A stretch of DNA of 64,000 nt from Pseudooceanicola nanhaiensis DSM 18065 (GCF_000688295.1 NZ_JHZF01000011.1:1644288-1708287), one strand, 5' to 3'; counted from the stretch's first letter, positions 19,611 through 27,686 are shown. Made by a program: numbers and translations. The notes: generated from the sequence alone by a model not told the origin.

Positions 19611-20372
19611 ATGACGATGACACCTCGTGCCCTTGGGCAGGAACTACTTGAGTCTACACTCGAAACGGCAAAGCGCCGCGGGCCGCTTCTGCGCCGTTAC
19701 ACTGTTGCGCGCCTCGACGATGCCGGGCGCGAGAAGATCACCGAACACATGGCCCCCGCGACCACGGAGTTCGAGAGCGCCTTCAACGCGTTTCCGCGCG
19801 GCGTGCTGATCACGACCGAAACCGGGCCCTGCGCCATCGAGGACCTGCGTCCCGGCATGAAGGTCGAGACGGCCGAGAACGGCCTGCAGGAGGTGCTCTG
19901 GATCGGCTCCATGATGATGGTGCCCCATGCGCCCGTCGCGGACCCGGCGCAGGTGCGGATGATCCGCGTCAGCCCCGACCGCTTCGGCCTGTCGCGCCCT
20001 GCGGGCGACCTGATGGTCGGGCCCGGCGCGCGCGTGCTCCACTTCCCGGACGTGCTGCGTGATGACGATGTGCGCGGCCGCGTCTACACGCCCTTCACCG
20101 AGTTCACCGACGGCGACACGGTCTTCGAGATCACCCCGCCCTCGTCGATCGAGGTCTTCCACCTCTGCCTCGCGCAGCATGCAACGATCCAGGCGAACGG
20201 CCTGCCGGTGGAAAGCTTCCATCCGGGCTATCACATCGCCGATGGCATGGGACCGAACAAGCTGGCGCTCTTCCTGTCGCTGTTCCCGCACATCACCGCG
20301 CTGCGGGATTTCGGGCTGCTCGCCCATCCCCGCATGACGCTGCAATCGCTGATGCGCCTCGACGCCGCCTGA
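19611..20372 (+). CDS. Hint (Hedgehog/intein) domain-containing protein lacking the nucleophilic Cys
   Basis: This 253-residue protein has a 57-residue N-terminal region and then a Hint-like domain: FNAFPRGVLITTETGPCAIE, DLRPGMKVETAENGLQEVLWIG, and later VSPDRFGLSRPAGDLMVGPGARVL, HLCLAQHATIQANGLPVESF. In active Hint domains the first block begins with Cys (C-F-x-x-G-T). Here that position is Asn-Ala-Phe-Pro, so autoprocessing is unlikely, although GARVL and an HATI-type block remain. Related roseobacter proteins with an F-A-R-G-T start are common in my memory. The ATG at 19611 is used; an upstream in-frame ATG lies inside the promoter region. The function is unknown. Confidence 0.8.
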   Translation: MTMTPRALGQELLESTLETAKRRGPLLRRYTVARLDDAGREKITEHMAPATTEFESAFNAFPRGVLITTETGPCAIEDLRPGMKVETAENGLQEVLWIGSMMMVPHAPVADPAQVRMIRVSPDRFGLSRPAGDLMVGPGARVLHFPDVLRDDDVRGRVYTPFTEFTDGDTVFEITPPSSIEVFHLCLAQHATIQANGLPVESFHPGYHIADGMGPNKLALFLSLFPHITALRDFGLLAHPRMTLQSLMRLDAA

Positions 20373-20440
20373 GGGCCCCTCGCCCTGCGGCCCGACGATC
20401 CCGCCCTCTCCTCCCGGGCGGGGTCGGCCCTTTGCCGGGC

Positions 20441-20941
20441 TCAGGCCGTGCGGTTCAGCCGCTCCTCGAGCACGTCGAAGGGCACGCCCGGCTCGTCCTT
20501 GGCGTTGCGGATGACGAGCGAGGTCTTCACGCTGGCCACGTTCTCGGCGGCGGTGAGCTGTTCGGTCAGGAAGGTCTGGAAGGTCGACAGGTCCGGGGCG
20601 ACGCATTTCAGGATGAAATCCACCTCGCCGTTCAGCATGTGGCATTCCCGGACCAGCGGCCAGGCGCGGCAGCGCTTCTCGAAGGCCGAAAGGTCGGCCT
20701 CGGCCTGGCTCTGCAGGCCGACCATGGCGAAGACCTGCACCTCGAATCCCAGCTCGCGGATGTCGACATCGGCGTGGTAACCCCGGATGTAGCCCTGCTC
20801 CTCGAGCGTGCGGACGCGGCGCAGGCAGGGCGGGGCCGAGATGCCGACCCGCCGGGCCAGCTCGACATTGGTCATGCGGCCATCCGCCTGCAGTTCGGCC
20901 AGGATTTTCCTGTCGATCGGATCAAGTCGGCCAACGGCCAT
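20441..20941 (-). CDS. Lrp/AsnC-family transcriptional regulator
   Basis: This 166-residue regulator has an N-terminal winged helix ([20 protein letters not shown], with recognition helix around [18 protein letters not shown]) and a C-terminal RAM domain (about 70-150) containing [20 protein letters not shown]. Proteins of this type bind amino acids through the RAM domain and form octamers that wrap DNA. The ATG at 20941 has GGAGG eight bases upstream, which decides against the GTG at 20953. It is divergent from trxB with 241 bases between them; autoregulation is usual for the family. The ligand and targets cannot be told from sequence. Confidence 0.92.
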   Translation of the reverse strand: MAVGRLDPIDRKILAELQADGRMTNVELARRVGISAPPCLRRVRTLEEQGYIRGYHADVDIRELGFEVQVFAMVGLQSQAEADLSAFEKRCRAWPLVRECHMLNGEVDFILKCVAPDLSTFQTFLTEQLTAAENVASVKTSLVIRNAKDEPGVPFDVLEERLNRTA

Positions 20942-21182
20942 CGCAACCTCCACGGGATTTTGCGATTCTTATAGCAGCGCCCGTTCTCGGCGCAAGATTG
21001 TTTCAACCCCTCGCAATTTTCTTCCTGCGCAATTCACCGAACGCGCCCCTCGCCGCCCTTTCTCCGGGCAGACCCCGGTGCGGGAGCCCTGCGGCCAGGA
21101 CATGCCCCCTGCCCTCCGCCTGCCCTTCACTCCCCGCATCGAAATCTCTATATGCAACGGACCACCACATCCGGAGGCAGCC

Positions 21183-22199
21183 ATGTCCGAAACGCGTCGC
21201 ACCAAGGTTCTGATCATCGGCTCCGGCCCCGCAGGCTACACCGCCGGTGTCTATGCCGCGCGCGCCATGCTCGATCCGATCCTCGTCCAGGGGATCGAAC
21301 CCGGTGGCCAGCTCACCACCACGACCGAGGTCGAGAACTGGCCCGGCGACACCGAGGTGCAGGGCCCCGACCTGATGGTGCGGATGGAAGCCCACGCCAA
21401 GGCCATGGGCTGCAAGGTGGTCCCGGACTACATCACCGATCTCGACCTGTCGAAACGGCCCTTCGTCGCGAAGGCCGACAGCGGGACCGAGTACGTCGCC
21501 GACGCGGTCATCCTCGCCACGGGGGCGCGCGCCAAGTGGCTGGGGCTCGAGAGCGAGGAGGCCTTCAAGGGCTTCGGCGTCTCGGCCTGCGCGACCTGCG
21601 ACGGCTTCTTCTACCGCGGACAGGAGATCGTCGTGATCGGCGGCGGCAACACCGCCGTCGAGGAAGCGCTGTTCCTGACCAACTTCGCCTCCAAGGTCAC
21701 CCTGATCCACCGCCGCGACGAATTGCGGGCCGAGCGTATCCTCGTGGACCGGATGATGAAGAACCCCAAGATCGAACCGCTCTGGCACCACGTGCTCGAG
21801 GAAGTCGTGGGCGAAGACAATCCCAAGGGCGTCACGGCGGTGCGCGTTAAGCATGTCGACACCGGCGAGGTGAAGGAGATCCCCGCGAAGGGCGTCTTCA
21901 TCGCGATCGGCCATGCGCCGGCCTCGGAACTGGTGAAGGACCAGCTGGAGCTGCACCACGGCGCCTACGTGAAGGTGAAGGACGGCTCGACCGAAACCTC
22001 GGTGCCCGGCGTCTTCGCCGCAGGCGACCTGACCGACCACAAGTACCGGCAGGCCGTGACCTCGGCCGGGATGGGCTGCATGGCCGCCCTCGACGCCGAG
22101 CGTTTCCTGGCCGAGCACGGGCTGGCCGAGGGCGACACGACCCTGCCGCTCGGCTACGGCGCCCCCGAGGGCGAGGCGGCGGCCGAAACGGCCGACTGA
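21183..22199 (+). CDS. trxB: Thioredoxin-disulfide reductase
   Basis: This 338-residue FAD flavoprotein passes electrons from NADPH to thioredoxin. FAD-binding GSGPAG is at 13-18, the redox-active CATC at 136-139, the NADPH-binding [12 protein letters not shown] after it, and the C-terminal FAD motif in [10 protein letters not shown]. The C-terminus has a 20-residue Ala/Glu-rich tail beyond the E. coli end. A longer in-frame reading from 20808 has no basis, since the FAD fold starts at 21183. A clean terminator follows 29 bases after the stop, so trxB is monocistronic. Confidence 0.97.
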   Translation: MSETRRTKVLIIGSGPAGYTAGVYAARAMLDPILVQGIEPGGQLTTTTEVENWPGDTEVQGPDLMVRMEAHAKAMGCKVVPDYITDLDLSKRPFVAKADSGTEYVADAVILATGARAKWLGLESEEAFKGFGVSACATCDGFFYRGQEIVVIGGGNTAVEEALFLTNFASKVTLIHRRDELRAERILVDRMMKNPKIEPLWHHVLEEVVGEDNPKGVTAVRVKHVDTGEVKEIPAKGVFIAIGHAPASELVKDQLELHHGAYVKVKDGSTETSVPGVFAAGDLTDHKYRQAVTSAGMGCMAALDAERFLAEHGLAEGDTTLPLGYGAPEGEAAAETAD

Positions 22200-22228
22200 C
22201 CGGCGGACCCGGATCGCAGACACACGGA

Positions 22229-22256
22229 AAGGCCCGGACCGGAAGGTCCGGGCCTT
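22229..22256 (+). terminator. trxB terminator hairpin
   Basis: A perfect 12-bp stem (22229-22240 with 22245-22256, arms AAGGCCCGGACC and GGTCCGGGCCTT) closes on a GGAA tetraloop and is followed by CTGATTCTGTTG. It separates trxB from the downstream sulfate-activation gene. Confidence 0.75.
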
Positions 22257-22360
22257 CTGATTCTGTTGCAGCTCGGACAGCTCACCCTCGGCATGATCCT
22301 GCGGATTTTTCCGATCCCGGCGCGTTTCGGGGTTTTCTGCATCTGCGAAGAGTGAGATAC

Positions 22361-22374
22361 GTTCAGAACTGAAC
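22361..22374. promoter_or_regulatory. 14-bp inverted repeat, likely operator of the winged-helix/sulfate-activation gene
   Basis: GTTCAG-AA-CTGAAC (22361-22374) is a perfect 6-bp inverted repeat with a 2-base centre, 19 bases before the ATG of the winged-helix ORF. There is no T-run, so it is not a terminator. Compact palindromes at this distance are typical sites for MarR-type dimers, which often repress their own gene. The assignment to the adjacent regulator domain is inference. Confidence 0.5.
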
Positions 22375-22393
22375 ACACTTTGAGTCGCCGACG

Positions 22394-24472
22394 ATGAACG
22401 CCCACCCCACCCAATCGACGCTGCCGGAGGATGACCAGCTCTTCCGCCTGCTGCGGCAGGTGGAGAAGACGCCGGACGCCCCGCAGCGGGCGACGGCCGA
22501 GGCGCTGAACATCTCGCTCGGGCGGTTGAACGCCCAGCTGCGCGCGGCCACCGAGGCCGGCCTGATCGCGGTGAAGGCCCGCGACAGCGCCGACCGGCGC
22601 CAACGCGTCTCCTACGCGCTGACCGACCGGGGCGCCGAGGCGAAGGCCCGGCTGATCAAGACCTTCCTCGCCCGGAAATTCTCGGAATACGCGGCGCTGC
22701 ACGCGGAACTCACAGGGTCCGTCAGCGACCTCGTCCCTCTCAAGTACAGGAGCTCATTGATGCAATCCAACCTTGCGCCCATCCCCGAGCTGTTCGTCTC
22801 GTACGACAGCGCCCAGAAGCTGAAGGTCGAGGCGGCCGAGCTGACCTCGTGGGACCTGTCCCCGCGCCAGATCTGCGACCTCGAACTGCTGATGAACGGC
22901 GGCTTCAACCCGCTCAAGGGCTTCCTGTCGGAAGAGGATTACAACGGCGTCGTCGAGAACATGCGCCTTGCGGACGGCACGCTCTGGCCGATGCCGATCA
23001 CGCTCGACGTCTCCGAGAAATTCGCCGAGAGCCTCGAACTGGGCCAGGACATCGCGCTGCGCGACCAGGAGGGCGTGATCCTCGGGACCATGACCGTCAC
23101 CGACCGCTGGACGCCCGACAAGTCGAACGAGGCCGAGAAGGTCTTCGGCGCCGACGACCAGGCACACCCGGCGGTCAACTACCTGCACAACACGGCCGGC
23201 AAGGTCTATCTCGGCGGCCCCGTCACCGGGATCCAGCAGCCGGTGCATTACGACTTCCGCGCCCGCCGCGACACGCCGAACGAGCTGCGCGCCTATTTCC
23301 GCAAGCTCGGCTGGCGCCGCGTGGTGGCCTTCCAGACCCGCAACCCGCTGCACCGCGCCCACCAGGAACTGACCTTCCGCGCCGCGAAGGAAGCGCAGGC
23401 CAACCTGCTGATCCACCCGGTCGTCGGCATGACGAAACCGGGCGACGTCGATCACTTCACCCGCGTCCGCTGCTACGAGGCGGTGCTGGACAAGTACCCG
23501 GGCTCCACGACCTCCATGTCGCTCCTGCCGCTGGCGATGCGCATGGCCGGCCCGCGCGAGGCGGTCTGGCACGGGCTGATCCGCAAGAACTACGGCTGTA
23601 CCCATTTCATCGTCGGCCGCGATCACGCGGGCCCGGGCGCCAATTCGCAGGGCGAGGATTTCTACGGCCCCTACGATGCGCAGGAGCTGTTCAAGCAGCA
23701 CGAGGCCGAGATGGGCATCGAGATGGTGCCGTTCAAACACATGGTCTTCGTGCAGGAACGCGCGCAATACGAGCCCAGCGACGAGATCCTCGACAAGGAC
23801 GACGTGACCATCCTGAACATCTCGGGGACCGAGCTGCGCCGCCGTCTGGCCGAGGGGCTGGAGATCCCGGAATGGTTCTCCTTCCCCGAGGTCGTGGCCG
23901 AGCTGCGCAAGACCCGTCCGCCGCGCTCGCAGCAGGGCTTCACGGTGTTCTTCACCGGCTTCTCGGGTTCGGGCAAGTCGACCATCGCCAACGCGCTCAT
24001 GGTCAAGCTGATGGAGATGGGCGGCCGCCCGGTGACGCTGCTCGACGGGGACATCGTGCGGAAGAACCTCAGCTCCGAGCTGGGCTTCTCGAAGGAGCAC
24101 CGCGACCTCAACATCCGGCGCATCGGCTATGTCGCCTCGGAGATCACGAAGAACGGCGGCATCGCCATCTGCGCCCCGATCGCGCCCTACGCGGCCACCC
24201 GCCGGGCGGTGCGTGAGGATGTCGAACAGTTCGGCGCGTTCCTCGAGATCCACGTCGCGACCTCGATCGAGGAATGCGAACGGCGCGACCGCAAGGGGCT
24301 CTACAAGCTGGCGCGGGAAGGCAAGATCAAGGAATTCACCGGGATCTCCGACCCCTACGACGTGCCCGAAAACCCCGAGCTCAGGGTCGAGACCGAAGGC
24401 ACCGACGTCGACAATTGTGCGCACCAGGTGATCCTGAAGCTCGAGAGCATGGGCCTGATCGCGGCGCATTGA
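22394..24472 (+). CDS. Winged-helix (MarR/EPS-type) domain read in frame into bifunctional ATP sulfurylase/APS kinase
   Basis: The 692-codon frame has three parts. Residues 14-105 are a winged helix with QLFRLLRQVEKTPDAPQRAT, then ALNISLGRLNAQLRAATEAG and YALTDRGAEAKARLIKTFLA; this fits the MarR family known beside exopolysaccharide clusters. After a linker, residue 123 begins a complete sulfate adenylyltransferase with QTRNPLHRAH (314-323) and GRDHAGPG (408-415). The C-terminus is an APS kinase with an intact P-loop GFSGSGKST (522-530). Together the enzymes turn sulfate and ATP into PAPS. ATG 22760 (residue 123) has its own AGGAG seven bases upstream and gives the normal 570-residue enzyme. 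Both a fusion and a short form are therefore possible, or the regulator gene lost its stop. The enzyme call is firm; the fused product is an inference. Confidence 0.9.
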   Translation: MNAHPTQSTLPEDDQLFRLLRQVEKTPDAPQRATAEALNISLGRLNAQLRAATEAGLIAVKARDSADRRQRVSYALTDRGAEAKARLIKTFLARKFSEYAALHAELTGSVSDLVPLKYRSSLMQSNLAPIPELFVSYDSAQKLKVEAAELTSWDLSPRQICDLELLMNGGFNPLKGFLSEEDYNGVVENMRLADGTLWPMPITLDVSEKFAESLELGQDIALRDQEGVILGTMTVTDRWTPDKSNEAEKVFGADDQAHPAVNYLHNTAGKVYLGGPVTGIQQPVHYDFRARRDTPNELRAYFRKLGWRRVVAFQTRNPLHRAHQELTFRAAKEAQANLLIHPVVGMTKPGDVDHFTRVRCYEAVLDKYPGSTTSMSLLPLAMRMAGPREAVWHGLIRKNYGCTHFIVGRDHAGPGANSQGEDFYGPYDAQELFKQHEAEMGIEMVPFKHMVFVQERAQYEPSDEILDKDDVTILNISGTELRRRLAEGLEIPEWFSFPEVVAELRKTRPPRSQQGFTVFFTGFSGSGKSTIANALMVKLMEMGGRPVTLLDGDIVRKNLSSELGFSKEHRDLNIRRIGYVASEITKNGGIAICAPIAPYAATRRAVREDVEQFGAFLEIHVATSIEECERRDRKGLYKLAREGKIKEFTGISDPYDVPENPELRVETEGTDVDNCAHQVILKLESMGLIAAH
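22748..22762 (+). promoter_or_regulatory. Internal ribosome binding site and start of ATP sulfurylase/APS kinase
   Basis: AGGAG at 22748-22752 lies seven bases before the ATG at 22760-22762. It is better placed than anything before the upstream ATG at 22394. The protein from this ATG (MQSNLAPIPELFVSYDSAQK) has the expected N-terminus of the bifunctional enzyme. The same bases are read as Arg-Ser-Ser-Leu-Met in the longer frame. Confidence 0.7.
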
Positions 24473-24496
24473 GCCGAACCGCCGATGAAAGAAAAT

Positions 24497-24522
24497 CGCC
24501 CCCGCGGAGCACCGCGGGGGCG
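24497..24522 (+). terminator. Terminator after the sulfate-activation gene
   Basis: CGCCCCCGCGG (24497-24507) and CCGCGGGGGCG (24512-24522) form a perfect 11-bp stem with an AGCA loop, 25 bases after the stop codon. It is preceded by GAAAAT and followed by TTGCC. The A-run on the left would also serve the leftward SPFH gene, so it may work in both directions. Confidence 0.65.
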
Positions 24523-24581
24523 TTGCCATGTCCGGCGGGGGTCGGTCTGCGACAGGGCCGCCGCACGGGCCCCGGTCCCTG

Positions 24582-25484
24582 TCAGCCCTTCCGTGGCCCC
24601 TGCGCCAGCGTGCCGAGAAGCGCGGGCTCGATCCCGTCGCGCGCAGAGCCGGCCACGAAGACGACGCTGCCGCCCGCCTCCGCCGCATTGGTGACTGCCT
24701 CCATCTCGTTGACGGAGATGAAGAAATCGAGCCCGTCCTTCTCGGTCAGGCCGGTCTTCTCGGTGAACTTCTTCAGCGCCTCGGCATTGCCCTCGGCGAT
24801 GATGCCGCGGAAGGCGGCATAGGCCTCGCCCTTGATCCGGAGCGATTCGCCCTCGGCCTGCGCGGCGGCGACCTGCTTGATCCGGAGCGCCTCGCCCTCG
24901 TTGGTCGCGGCCTCCTTCAGCCGCTGTGCGGCGATCACCCGGTCGAAGGCTTCGCGTAATTCGCGCGAGGGCTGGGGATCGTCCACCAGCACGTTCTCGA
25001 TCTTGAAACCGAACTCGCTCATCCGCTGGGCGAGCGTGGTCTCGACATCCGTCTCGAAGGCGTCGCGCGAGCGGAAGAGGTCGTCGAAGGTCATGCCCGA
25101 GGCGGTCGAGCGGACCTGGTTCACCACGTAGGAGCGGATCTGCGCGTCCGGATCCTCGAGCCGGTAGAAGGCGTCGGCCTCGCCGCCCGGGCGCACCGCG
25201 AACTGCACCCGGATCGGCACGACGACGAAGGCGTTGTCGAGGCTCTTCACCCCCACGTCCTCGGCGATCTCGCGCACGCGGAGCGAGAAATTGTCGGTCG
25301 CGGTCTGGATCGGCCACGGCAGCTTGATCGAGAGCCCCGCCTGCCGGACCGAGGTGAACCGGCCGAAGGTCTCGATCAGCTTGACGTTCTGCTGGCTGGT
25401 GATGACGATCATCGAGGGCAGCAGGATCACCGCCAGCACGACGAGCGCGATCGTCAGGAGCCATTGATCGGAGAGCATGGTCAT
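24582..25484 (-). CDS. SPFH/band-7 (stomatin/prohibitin-like) membrane protein
   Basis: This 300-residue protein has one N-terminal membrane segment (LLTIALVVLAVILLPSMIVI, about residues 8-27), then an SPFH domain with VKLIETFGRFTSVRQAGLSI and NFSLRVREIAEDVGVKSLDN. A long charged coiled coil rich in Ala/Glu (AAQRLKEAATNEGEALRIKQ) follows. Such proteins oligomerise on the membrane, form microdomains and often regulate membrane proteases such as FtsH. The ATG at 25484 has AAGGAAGG ahead of it, which is why I prefer it to the in-frame upstream start at 25553. No NfeD-type partner gene is next to it. Confidence 0.9.
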   Translation of the reverse strand: MTMLSDQWLLTIALVVLAVILLPSMIVITSQQNVKLIETFGRFTSVRQAGLSIKLPWPIQTATDNFSLRVREIAEDVGVKSLDNAFVVVPIRVQFAVRPGGEADAFYRLEDPDAQIRSYVVNQVRSTASGMTFDDLFRSRDAFETDVETTLAQRMSEFGFKIENVLVDDPQPSRELREAFDRVIAAQRLKEAATNEGEALRIKQVAAAQAEGESLRIKGEAYAAFRGIIAEGNAEALKKFTEKTGLTEKDGLDFFISVNEMEAVTNAAEAGGSVVFVAGSARDGIEPALLGTLAQGPRKG

Positions 25485-25604
25485 CGGCCTTCCTTGCGCC
25501 AGGGCCCCGGCATGGCCAGGGGCCCGGCATTGCTGCGTTCGGGGTGTGGGCATTGAAGCGGGTATGGGCCCCGAGGCAAAGTCTTGAAATGCGCGCGGGC
25601 GCGT

Positions 25605-26507
25605 CTAGCCCCCGGCGCCCAGCGACAGCGTGCCGCGCATCAGCACCACCCCCGCCCCGCCGACCTTCACGCCCGAGATGTCGTCACGCGGGCCCAGCAC
25701 CTCGACCTGCGCCTGCCCGGGGCGGTCCATCCAGTGCCCCTGCTCGGCGATGAAGGCCGGCGTGTCCAGATGGCCCCGCGCCCAGAGATAGGCCGCCATG
25801 CAGCCGGTGGCGGAGCCGGTGAACGGGTCCTCGACCGGCCCGCCCGGCCGCATGAAGAGGCGCGAGGCGGTCCGGCCCGCGGGCGTGACCCCCGCGGGGG
25901 TGGTCAGAAAGATCATCCGGCAATCGGTCGCGGGATCGTCCAGGAAGGCCTCGATCGCGGCGAGGTCCGGCCGCGCCCGTTCCAGCGCCGCAGGGTCCTT
26001 CAGCGCCAGGATGCAGAAGGCGGAACCGGTGGAGACCGTCTGCGGATCGTCCAGCACATCCTCCGGCCCGAGGCCGTAGAAGCCCGCGAGGCGCGCGCGG
26101 TCATGAACCTTGCCGAAGCGCGGCCGTGCCTGCGTCATCGTCACAAGCGGGGGACGGCCGGGGCGGTCCGTCACCTCGATCGGCAGGACGCCGGAGCCGA
26201 CCTCGAGCGTGAAGGCCGCGCGCCCCTGCTCCGTGCGGACCATGCCGCGGTCGAGCAGCGAGGCGACGGTCGCGACGGTCGGATGCCCGGCCATCGGAAT
26301 CGGGCCAGAGGGAAGATAGTAACGCGCCCCGAAATCGGCCCTGTCGGAGGGCACGAGATAGGCGCATTCCGACAGCCGCGTCTCGCGCACAAGCGCGATG
26401 CGGTCGGTTTCGGACATTGCCCCGGCGCCGTGGACCACGACGCAGGGGTTCCCGCCCATGGGGGTCTCGGTGAACGCGTCCACCCAGTCGAATTGATAGG
26501 ATTTCAT
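25605..26507 (-). CDS. PhzF-family isomerase-like protein
   Basis: This 300-residue protein of the diaminopimelate-epimerase fold has FDWVDAFTETPMGGNPCVVV near the start, the family's usual opening with GNP. RLSECAYLVPSD includes the Glu expected at the active site, PMAGHPTVATVASLL is the first-domain signature, and GGPVEDPFTGSATGCMAAYL is the second. Phenazine synthesis itself is unlikely, since no phz neighbours exist; most PhzF relatives have unknown substrates. The ATG at 26507 follows GGGAGGG. The gene is leftward and unlinked to its neighbours. Confidence 0.9.
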   Translation of the reverse strand: MKSYQFDWVDAFTETPMGGNPCVVVHGAGAMSETDRIALVRETRLSECAYLVPSDRADFGARYYLPSGPIPMAGHPTVATVASLLDRGMVRTEQGRAAFTLEVGSGVLPIEVTDRPGRPPLVTMTQARPRFGKVHDRARLAGFYGLGPEDVLDDPQTVSTGSAFCILALKDPAALERARPDLAAIEAFLDDPATDCRMIFLTTPAGVTPAGRTASRLFMRPGGPVEDPFTGSATGCMAAYLWARGHLDTPAFIAEQGHWMDRPGQAQVEVLGPRDDISGVKVGGAGVVLMRGTLSLGAGG

Positions 26508-26590
26508 CTGGACCCTCCCGGCCGTGACGGCCAAGGGATGGGTCGGGCACGGGGCCGTGTCAACGCCGGACCGGCCCCGCCCGTGGTCGT

Positions 26591-26815
26591 TCAGTGCACC
26601 GCGACGGGTGCGAAATCGTTCTGGCGCGCCAGCACGAAGGCAAGGTGGCGGTCCTTCACGAGGGCCAGCCGCTCGCCATCCTCGGCATGGACGGCATAGA
26701 TCGTCTCCGCGCCCATGGCCTGTTCCTGAACCTCCTCGGGGAGGCTTTCGACGGCGACGGGACGGATATAGACGATCCGGCCTTCACCTTCGGTCACATC
26801 GTATTGGGTATCCAT
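26591..26815 (-). CDS. DUF1150 family small protein
   Basis: This 74-residue protein has IVYIRPVAVESLPEEVQEQA in the middle and ends with RHLAFVLARQNDFAPVAVH. That pattern (YIRPV near the start and AFxLARxNDFAPVxVH at the end) is the DUF1150 family, known from Rhodobacteraceae and Rhizobiales. It starts 6 bases after the hsp20 stop codon, so it is translated from the hsp20 message and probably heat-inducible. The function is unknown; constant pairing with a small heat-shock protein suggests a role in proteostasis, which is inference. Confidence 0.85.
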   Translation of the reverse strand: MDTQYDVTEGEGRIVYIRPVAVESLPEEVQEQAMGAETIYAVHAEDGERLALVKDRHLAFVLARQNDFAPVAVH

Positions 26816-26820
26816 ATCGC

Positions 26821-27234
26821 TCAGTCCTTCCTGATCCTGATCGTCTGTATAACGCGTTCGGGCTCCGCCCGGTTCAGATCCACGTGCAACAGGCCGTTTT
26901 CCATGGTCGCTTCGCCGACGTCCACCCCTTCCGCCAGCACGAAGCTGCGCTGGAACTGGCGGGCCGCGATGCCCCTGTGCAGGAACACGCGCTCGCCCAT
27001 ATCCTCGGACTGGCGTCCGCGGATCACGAGCTGGCGGTCCTCCACCGTGATCGAGAGATCGTCCTCGCCGAACCCGGCCACGGCCAGGGTGATGCGATAG
27101 GAATTGTCGGATGTCTGTTCGATGTTGAAGGGCGGGTAGCCCTCGTTGCCGTTCTTGGCATTGCGCTCCATCAGCCGTTCCAGCTGCTCGAAGCCCAGGA
27201 GATAGGGGTGGGACCCCAGAGTCAGTTTCGTCAT
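26821..27234 (-). CDS. Small heat-shock protein, Hsp20/alpha-crystallin family
   Basis: This 137-residue ATP-independent holdase begins MTKLTLGSHPYLLGFEQLER. The alpha-crystallin domain follows (about residues 35-125), with NIEQTSDNSYRITLAVAGF, EDRQLVIRGRQSED and MENGLLHVDL. The C-terminal VIQTIRI supplies an I-x-I-type anchor for oligomers. I chose the second ATG (27234) because AAGGG lies seven bases before it; the ATG at 27240 would be almost on top of that site. It heads a two-gene operon with the DUF1150 gene and has a heat-shock promoter and possible thermosensor leader upstream. Confidence 0.94.
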   Translation of the reverse strand: MTKLTLGSHPYLLGFEQLERLMERNAKNGNEGYPPFNIEQTSDNSYRITLAVAGFGEDDLSITVEDRQLVIRGRQSEDMGERVFLHRGIAARQFQRSFVLAEGVDVGEATMENGLLHVDLNRAEPERVIQTIRIRKD

Positions 27235-27290
27235 CGACATGCCCTTCACAAGCGACCGTCTCGCGGGCCCCGTTCCGGCGACCCCTTGCA
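27235..27290 (-). ncRNA. Possible ROSE-like RNA thermometer in the hsp20 leader
   Basis: The leader between the predicted transcription start and the hsp20 ATG is about 55 bases. Its last part reads TCGCTTGTGAAGGG on the leftward strand, which can fold so that TCGCTT faces the ribosome binding site AAGGG over a GTG loop. The pairs are T-A, T-A, C-G, then a G opposite G, then C-G. A U-C/U-GCU segment opposite the binding site with a G-G contact is the hallmark of ROSE thermometers of small heat-shock genes in alphaproteobacteria. The fold was drawn by hand only. Confidence 0.4.
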
Positions 27291-27295
27291 CCGAA

Positions 27296-27324
27296 ATATG
27301 GGGGCCGGCGACGCCGCGTGCAAG
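27296..27324 (-). promoter_or_regulatory. RpoH (sigma-32)-type promoter of hsp20-DUF1150
   Basis: On the leftward strand CTTGCA (complement of 27319-27324) and CCCATAT (complement of 27296-27302) are separated by 16 bases, fitting the heat-shock consensus CTTGAA ... CCCATNT. ACCCCTTGCA at 27281-27290 and TGCAAGGGGT at 27319-27328 form a perfect 10-bp inverted repeat bracketing the -10. Confidence 0.65.
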
Positions 27325-27402
27325 GGGTGCGAAGGGCTTCCCCGGACGGCCCGGGCGCTGTATCCTCGGCGCGACACGCCACCGGACGGACCACGCCAGA
27401 TC

Positions 27403-27627
27403 ATGAACGCCCAATCCGACATCTCGATGAAGACGGACGAGGTCCTGCGCGTGGAGCTCGAGGTCTTCCGCCAGCAGCACCGCGACCTCGACGAGGCGAT
27501 CCACGCGATGCAGGAACGCGGCATGGCCGATGCGCTGACCATGCAGCGGCTCAAGAAGCAGAAACTGCGGCTCAAGGACCTCATCGCCCGGATCGAGGAC
27601 CGGCTGACCCCCGACATCATCGCCTGA
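27403..27627 (+). CDS. YdcH/DUF465 family small protein
   Basis: This 74-residue protein is mostly helical: VLRVELEVFRQQHRDLDEAI, then HAMQERGMADALTMQRLKKQ, then KLRLKDLIARIEDRLTPDIIA. FRxxHRDLDxxI, LKKxKLxLKDxI near the end and the overall size fit DUF465 (YdcH). Function is not established. The ATG is at 27403 and the gene lies 60 bases before purE, transcribed in the same direction. It diverges from the hsp20 promoter region. Confidence 0.88.
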   Translation: MNAQSDISMKTDEVLRVELEVFRQQHRDLDEAIHAMQERGMADALTMQRLKKQKLRLKDLIARIEDRLTPDIIA

Positions 27628-27686
27628 ACGTTGCACCCGCCGCGCCATCCGCTATGAGGGGGTGACGCGGCAGCAGGGGATTTGTC

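Noticed and set aside
20808..21182. 125-residue N-terminal extension of thioredoxin reductase
   Set aside because: The extension has no ribosome binding site and overlaps the opposite-strand Lrp gene and its promoter; the family N-terminus begins at 21183.
25544..25800. Rightward small ORFs opposite the PhzF-like gene
   Set aside because: They are antisense frames with Pro/Arg-rich low-complexity translations and no ribosome binding sites.
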